Assembly (NCBI RefSeq): GCF_020009625.1
Contig: NZ_JAIHLP010000002.1
Coordinates: 1,364,001 to 1,428,000 of the forward strand
Source of the DNA: Leifsonia poae
Lineage (GTDB): Bacteria; Actinomycetota; Actinomycetes; Actinomycetales; Microbacteriaceae
Length of the DNA: 64,000 nucleotides
Direction: 5' to 3'
Both the position numbers and the translations under genes were made by a program. Below the pieces are notes generated by a model. That model was not told where the DNA came from. It saw only the letters and a list, made by a program, of their open reading frames with translations, and searched no databases. This document shows positions 60,481 to 64,000 of this stretch, in pieces. Within the stretch, counting starts at the first letter, position 1, and every line of letters starts with the position of its first letter.

Positions 60481-61164
60481 TCAGGCGTTGAACCGGTATC
60501 CGAGACCGCGCACGGTGACGAGCATCGTCGGATCGGAGGGGCTCTCCTCGATCCGTGACCGGATGCGCTTGATGTGCACATCCAGTGTCTTCGTGTCGCC
60601 GAAGTAATCGCTGCCCCACACCCGGTCGATCAGCTGACCGCGGGTGAGCACTCGTCCGGCATTGCGCAGCAGCAGTTCGAGCAGCTCGAATTCCTTCAAG
60701 GGCATGGAGATCTCGCCGCCGTTGACCGCGACCGTGTGCCGGTCGACGTCCATCCGCACCGTGCCCGCCTCCAGGATGCCGTCATCCTCGGTGTCGTCTG
60801 CCTCCACGCGGCGGCGCATCACGGCCCGGATGCGCGCCAGCAGCTCCCGCGACGAGTACGGCTTGGTCACATAGTCGTCAGCGCCGAGCTCCAACCCGAC
60901 CACGATGTCCACCTCGGAATCCTTGGCGGTGAGCATGATGATCGGAATGGACGAGCGTGTGCGGATCTCCCGGCACACCTCGGTTCCGGGGACGCCGGGC
61001 AGCATCAGGTCGAGCAGCACGAGGTCGACACCGCCCTTGTCGAACTCGGCGAGCGCGGTCGGACCGTCCTCGGCAACGGTCACTTCGTAGCCTTCGCGTT
61101 TCAGCAGGTAGGCAAGCGGCTCGCTGAGGGCGGCCTCATCCTCGACGAGCAGGATGGATGTCAC
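60481..61164 (-). CDS. regX3: phosphate-responsive response regulator RegX3
   Basis: This OmpR-type regulator is the DNA-binding partner of SenX3. The 227 residues have a receiver domain with acidic pair Glu8-Asp9, the phosphoacceptor Asp52 in LVLLDLML, and a Lys in YVTKPYSS. The winged-helix output domain has EFELLELLLRNAGRVLTRGQLIDRVWG and KTLDVHIKRIRSRIE. The start overlaps the senX3 stop (ATGA). Position next to phoU and gpmA matches the senX3-regX3 locus of Mycobacterium. It likely binds the PHO-box-like repeat at 62399-62431. Confidence 0.94.
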   Translation of the reverse strand: MTSILLVEDEAALSEPLAYLLKREGYEVTVAEDGPTALAEFDKGGVDLVLLDLMLPGVPGTEVCREIRTRSSIPIIMLTAKDSEVDIVVGLELGADDYVTKPYSSRELLARIRAVMRRRVEADDTEDDGILEAGTVRMDVDRHTVAVNGGEISMPLKEFELLELLLRNAGRVLTRGQLIDRVWGSDYFGDTKTLDVHIKRIRSRIEESPSDPTMLVTVRGLGYRFNA

Positions 61165-62315
61165 GTGGTTTCTCCTAACAGGGGGCGGGCGACGGTCGCG
61201 GCTTCAGGAAGCCGGATGGTGAAAGTGGAGCCGCGGCCCGGCTGAGACCAGACGCGCACCTCACCGCCGTGATTCTGCACGGCGTGCTTGACGATCGAGA
61301 GGCCGAGACCAGTGCCTCCGGTGTGGCGGGAACGGGCCTGGTCCACCCGGAAGAACCGTTCGAAGACCCGGTCGAGGTCGTCTTCGGGGATCCCCTCCCC
61401 CTGATCGGTGATCGCGATCTCGACGACACCGTCGATCAACCGCACCCCGATGCCCACGCGCGAGTCATCGGGCGAGTATTGGATGGCGTTGGAGACGAGG
61501 TTGTGCACCGCGGTGACGAGCAGCGATTCGTCGCCGATGACTTCTGCGGATTTGTCACCGCGCATCGCGAGCTCGATGTGACGGGACTCGGCAGCGACCC
61601 GGTTCTGGTCGAGGGCGGCCGTGACCACCTTGTTCGCCGAGATGCGTTCGGGGTGGCTGAGCGCATCCGCCGCCTGCAGCCGGCTGAGCTCGATGATGTC
61701 TTGCGTGATGCGGGCGAGGCGCTGCGCCTCCTCGGTGAGGCGATGAGCGAACCGCCGCACCTGATCCGGGTCGTCGGAGGCGCCGTCGAGCGCCTCGGCG
61801 AGCAGCCCGACCGCACCGATCGGCGTCTTCAGCTCGTGACTGATGTTGGCCACGAAATCCCGCCGCACGGTCTCCAGCCGGAACGACTCCGTGCGGTCCT
61901 CCGCCAGCAGCAGGATGTAGCGCGACCCGAGACGGGCGACGCGCACACTGAGGTAGATGCTCGCGTCGCCGAACGGCCCGCGGGCGAGTTCGCAGTCTTC
62001 GGTGACCGGATCTCCCGTGCGGCGCACCCGATCCACCAGCTCGACGAGGTGGGGATGCACGAGGGCGCCGTTCCAGACGAGGCCGATCGCGTGCGCCCCG
62101 GGCGAGGCCTTGATCACATTGTTCGACGGATCGATGACGACGCCGGCCGACTCCAGCGCATCCAGCACCTGATCGACACCGTCGGGCACGGTGGGGCTCA
62201 CGACCTGCACGGCGTGATCGCCCCGGCGCGCGGCGATGTGCAGCAGCCAGACGAACCCGGCGCCGACCAAGAGGCCCAGTGCCAGCGACAGCAGCACCAA
62301 CCAGGTGGAGTCCAT
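61161..62315 (-). CDS. senX3: sensor histidine kinase SenX3
   Basis: This 384-residue kinase phosphorylates RegX3 when phosphate is low. It has one clear N-terminal membrane helix (WLVLLSLALGLLVGAGFVWLL), a PAS-like region (about 45-140), the dimerisation box FVANISHELKTPIGAVGLL with the phosphorylated His, and the ATPase domain boxes NLVSNAIQYSP, DQGEGIPEDDLDRVFERFFR and GGTGLGLSIVK. Start choice: ATG at 62315 (MDSTWL) with GGA just upstream, or 62333. It is divergent from phoU; the promoter gap carries the PHO-box-like repeat. Confidence 0.93.
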   Translation of the reverse strand: MDSTWLVLLSLALGLLVGAGFVWLLHIAARRGDHAVQVVSPTVPDGVDQVLDALESAGVVIDPSNNVIKASPGAHAIGLVWNGALVHPHLVELVDRVRRTGDPVTEDCELARGPFGDASIYLSVRVARLGSRYILLLAEDRTESFRLETVRRDFVANISHELKTPIGAVGLLAEALDGASDDPDQVRRFAHRLTEEAQRLARITQDIIELSRLQAADALSHPERISANKVVTAALDQNRVAAESRHIELAMRGDKSAEVIGDESLLVTAVHNLVSNAIQYSPDDSRVGIGVRLIDGVVEIAITDQGEGIPEDDLDRVFERFFRVDQARSRHTGGTGLGLSIVKHAVQNHGGEVRVWSQPGRGSTFTIRLPEAATVARPLLGETT

Positions 62316-62398
62316 GATTCCAAGAGTACGCATGGTGAACAGCCGGAATCGACGCGCGCTGCGCAGAGCCGCGCGGTTTCGCGGGTACTTTAGACAGT

Positions 62399-62431
62399 GT
62401 TCAGGCTGCGGGCACCAACCGTTAACCTGGC
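62399..62431. promoter_or_regulatory. three-unit PHO-box-like repeat
   Basis: Three 11-base units follow each other: GTTCAGGCTGC, GGGCACCAACC and GTTAACCTGGC. Against the actinobacterial PHO-box unit GTTCACC-N4 they match at 5, 5 and 6 of 7 positions. The array lies 76 bases before phoU and 84 before senX3, where an autoregulating RegX3 site is expected. Confidence 0.65.
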
Positions 62432-62506
62432 GAAGGGAACATGCTGAGCGAGGCCAAGAGGCCTCGCATCCCGCGTGCGTGCGCACGCCAGGAAGGACCA
62501 AACCCC

Positions 62507-63166
62507 ATGCGCGAAGTATTCCAGCAGGAGCTGCGTGAAGTTCAGGATCGACTCGTCGAGATCGCCGAACTCGTCGTCATCTCCATCCAGAATGCGACGC
62601 AGGCGTTCACCAAATCCGATGTCAGCCTCGCCGAAGAGGTCATCGCCAACGACAACAAGATCGACGAGCTCACCGTGCTGCTCGACGAGTTGTCGATCCA
62701 GATCCTCGCCCGCCAGCAGCCGGTCGCCCGCGACCTGCGCATCGTGGTGAGCGCGCTGCGCATCAGCGCCTCGCTCGAGCGGATGGGTGACATGGCCGAG
62801 CACATCGCCCAGCTCGCCCGCTACCGCTTCCCCGACAAGGTCGTTCCGAAGAGCCTTCGCTCGACCTTCGCCGAGATGGGGCGCCTCGACGTGCTGATCG
62901 CCACCAAGCTGGCCGAGCTGTTGCGCACGGAGGACCTCAACCTCGCCGAAGAGATCCGCAACGAAGACGACGAAATCGACAAGCTGCACGTGAGCGTCTT
63001 CGACAAAGTGCTCGGCGAGACCTGGAAGGGCGAGGCCGTCGACACCGTCGACGCGACCCTCGCCTCGCGCTACCACGAGCGTTTCGCCGACCACGCCGTC
63101 TCCATCGCCAAAAAGGTCCAGTACCTCGGCACCGGAGACTGGGCCCCCGAACCCCTAGCTTCCTAA
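62507..63166 (+). CDS. phoU: phosphate signalling protein PhoU
   Basis: PhoU links the phosphate transporter to the SenX3-RegX3 system and dampens the response when phosphate is plentiful. The 219-residue protein consists of two three-helix PhoU domains. LRIVVSALRISASLERMGDMAEHIAQLAR and YHERFADHAVSIAKKVQYLG are the family's metal-binding E/D-x3-D-type helices. AGGAAGGA lies ten bases before the ATG. No pst genes are in the window. A perfect terminator follows. Confidence 0.95.
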   Translation: MREVFQQELREVQDRLVEIAELVVISIQNATQAFTKSDVSLAEEVIANDNKIDELTVLLDELSIQILARQQPVARDLRIVVSALRISASLERMGDMAEHIAQLARYRFPDKVVPKSLRSTFAEMGRLDVLIATKLAELLRTEDLNLAEEIRNEDDEIDKLHVSVFDKVLGETWKGEAVDTVDATLASRYHERFADHAVSIAKKVQYLGTGDWAPEPLAS

Positions 63167-63184
63167 CCCCCTCCTCCCCCTCCA

Positions 63185-63229
63185 CAAAACAGTCGAGTCC
63201 ACGGATTATCCGTGGACTCGACTGTTTTG
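63185..63229. terminator. 20-22-bp hairpin between phoU and gpmA
   Basis: Arms 63185-63206 and 63208-63229 pair fully; the real loop is probably ATTAT. AAAA and TTTT flank the stem, so it resembles an intrinsic terminator in both directions between converging genes. Confidence 0.92.
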
Positions 63230-63248
63230 AGCGGACTTCGTGCGCACT

Positions 63249-63310
63249 CGGCGGGGGTCGGGTGAGGGGTGAGGGGTGGGGGCTCGGTGGGGTGGGGTGG
63301 GGGCGGGGGC
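63249..63310 (+). repeat. G-rich tract with many G-runs
   Basis: At least eight runs of three to five G lie within 60 bases, just beyond the gpmA stop. Such spacing can form G-quadruplexes on the plus strand. On the minus-strand mRNA the same stretch is C-rich. No gene is seen in it. Confidence 0.7.
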
Positions 63311-64000
63311 TATTTCTTGCCCTGGGCGGCGACGGCGGCGGCGCCGGCGGCTGCGGCCTCCGGGTCGAGGTAGGCCGCCGGGTCGAGCGGCTTGAAGTTC
63401 TCGTCAAGTCGGTAGACCAGCGGGATACCGGTGGGGATGTTCAGTTCGGCGATGTCGTCATCCGAGATGCCGTCGAGGTGCTTGACCAGAGCGCGCAGCG
63501 AGTTGCCGTGCGCGGTGACCAGCACGGTCTTGCCGGCCGCGAGGTCACCGGTGATGTCGGACTCCCAGAAGGGCAGCATCCGGTCGATCACGTCTTTGAG
63601 GCACTCCGTGCGCGGCAGGTCGGCGCCGAGGCCGGCGTAGCGCGGGTCGTGCGCCTGCGACCACTCGCTGTCGTCGTCGAGCACCGGCGGCGGAACGTCG
63701 AACGAGCGACGCCACAGCTGGAACTGCTCCGGGCCGTACTTCTCCAGCGTCTCGGCCTTGTCGAGCCCCTGCAGCGCGCCGTAGTGCCGCTCATTGAGCC
63801 GCCACGAACGCTTGACGTCGATCCAGAGCCGGTCGGCCACTTCGAGGGCGAGGTTCGCAGTCTGGATGGCACGGGTGAGCACCGAGGTGTACAGCACATC
63901 GGGGTGCAGGCCGGAGTCGGCGAGCAGTTCACCCGCCCGTTTCGCTTCGGCGACGCCCTGCTCGCTGAGTCGGACATCGACCCAGCCGGTGAACAGGTTC
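63310..64000 (-). CDS. gpmA: 2,3-bisphosphoglycerate-dependent phosphoglycerate mutase (N-terminus off the window)
   Basis: This glycolytic enzyme interconverts 3- and 2-phosphoglycerate. The 229 visible codons begin in-frame at the window edge with [15 protein letters not shown], and contain [36 protein letters not shown], and [25 protein letters not shown] with the second catalytic His. The first 15-20 residues, with the LVLLRHGESEWN motif, lie beyond base 64000. The C-terminus is an Ala-rich tail. Gene order gpmA-phoU/senX3-regX3 is typical of actinobacteria. Confidence 0.95.
   Translation of the reverse strand, partial: NLFTGWVDVRLSEQGVAEAKRAGELLADSGLHPDVLYTSVLTRAIQTANLALEVADRLWIDVKRSWRLNERHYGALQGLDKAETLEKYGPEQFQLWRRSFDVPPPVLDDDSEWSQAHDPRYAGLGADLPRTECLKDVIDRMLPFWESDITGDLAAGKTVLVTAHGNSLRALVKHLDGISDDDIAELNIPTGIPLVYRLDENFKPLDPAAYLDPEAAAAGAAAVAAQGKK

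Overview
The window is GC-rich, densely packed and free of rRNA, phage or insertion-sequence signals. It looks like the chromosome of an actinobacterium, most likely Microbacteriaceae (inference). The main evidence is the block rlmB-cysS-ispDF-carD with divergent lpqE, followed by regX3-senX3, divergent phoU and gpmA. Frequent GTG starts, many ATGA/GTGA overlaps and an LAxTG-type cell-wall anchor agree with this.

Left part (1-7.7 kb): a sugar locus on the minus strand. It has a consensus promoter with two LacI-type operators, a solute-binding lipoprotein, two permeases, a GH1-like hydrolase and a GH51 arabinofuranosidase cut by the window edge. The LacI regulator lies upstream, divergent from a metallophosphoesterase. 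No ATPase gene is present in the locus; the MsiK/UgpC-type ATPase at 53.0 kb is the natural partner. Next come a Stealth-type sugar-phosphate transferase (7.8-9.4 kb) and three PLP enzymes of sulfur amino acid metabolism (9.5-14.0 kb). A frame-interrupted F420/NADP-type oxidoreductase follows.

Middle part (14.7-23.4 kb): a second import locus. A GH3 beta-glycosidase, a peptide-type solute-binding protein, two ATPases and two permeases sit in one minus-strand operon, divergent from a TetR regulator. From 24.2 to 40.9 kb lies a catabolic region. It holds a frame-interrupted S10 carboxypeptidase, a third (oligopeptide-type) ABC transporter with a permease-ATPase fusion, two paralogous M20 amidohydrolases, a TPP-dependent decarboxylase-like enzyme coupled to an aldehyde dehydrogenase, an imidazolonepropionase-like amidohydrolase, a ferredoxin-type reductase, a HisC-like aminotransferase and a GntR/FCD regulator. 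A shared AT-rich element sits in front of four of these units. Together they fit peptide uptake, hydrolysis, transamination, decarboxylation and aldehyde oxidation (inference).

From 41 to 52.7 kb there are accessory genes: a frame-interrupted LysM-like lipoprotein, an SDR, a HutC-type regulator, and a translationally coupled pair at 44.3-49.0 kb. The pair is a wall-anchored three-repeat protein with a catalytically degenerate EEP domain and a Tat-exported phospholipase C. A LysR/flavoprotein pair, tRNA-Thr(TGT) and a membrane-anchored DsbA-like protein follow. The right end (53-64 kb) is conserved core: ABC ATPase, DUF4032 protein, the rlmB-carD block, lpqE, the phosphate-sensing system with a three-unit PHO-box-like repeat, and a partial gpmA. 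Four long perfect hairpins punctuate this section.

Three plus-strand genes (14.1, 24.7 and 41.9 kb) are each restored to full length by adding one G to a short G-run. This pattern suggests undercalled bases at least as much as true pseudogenes.
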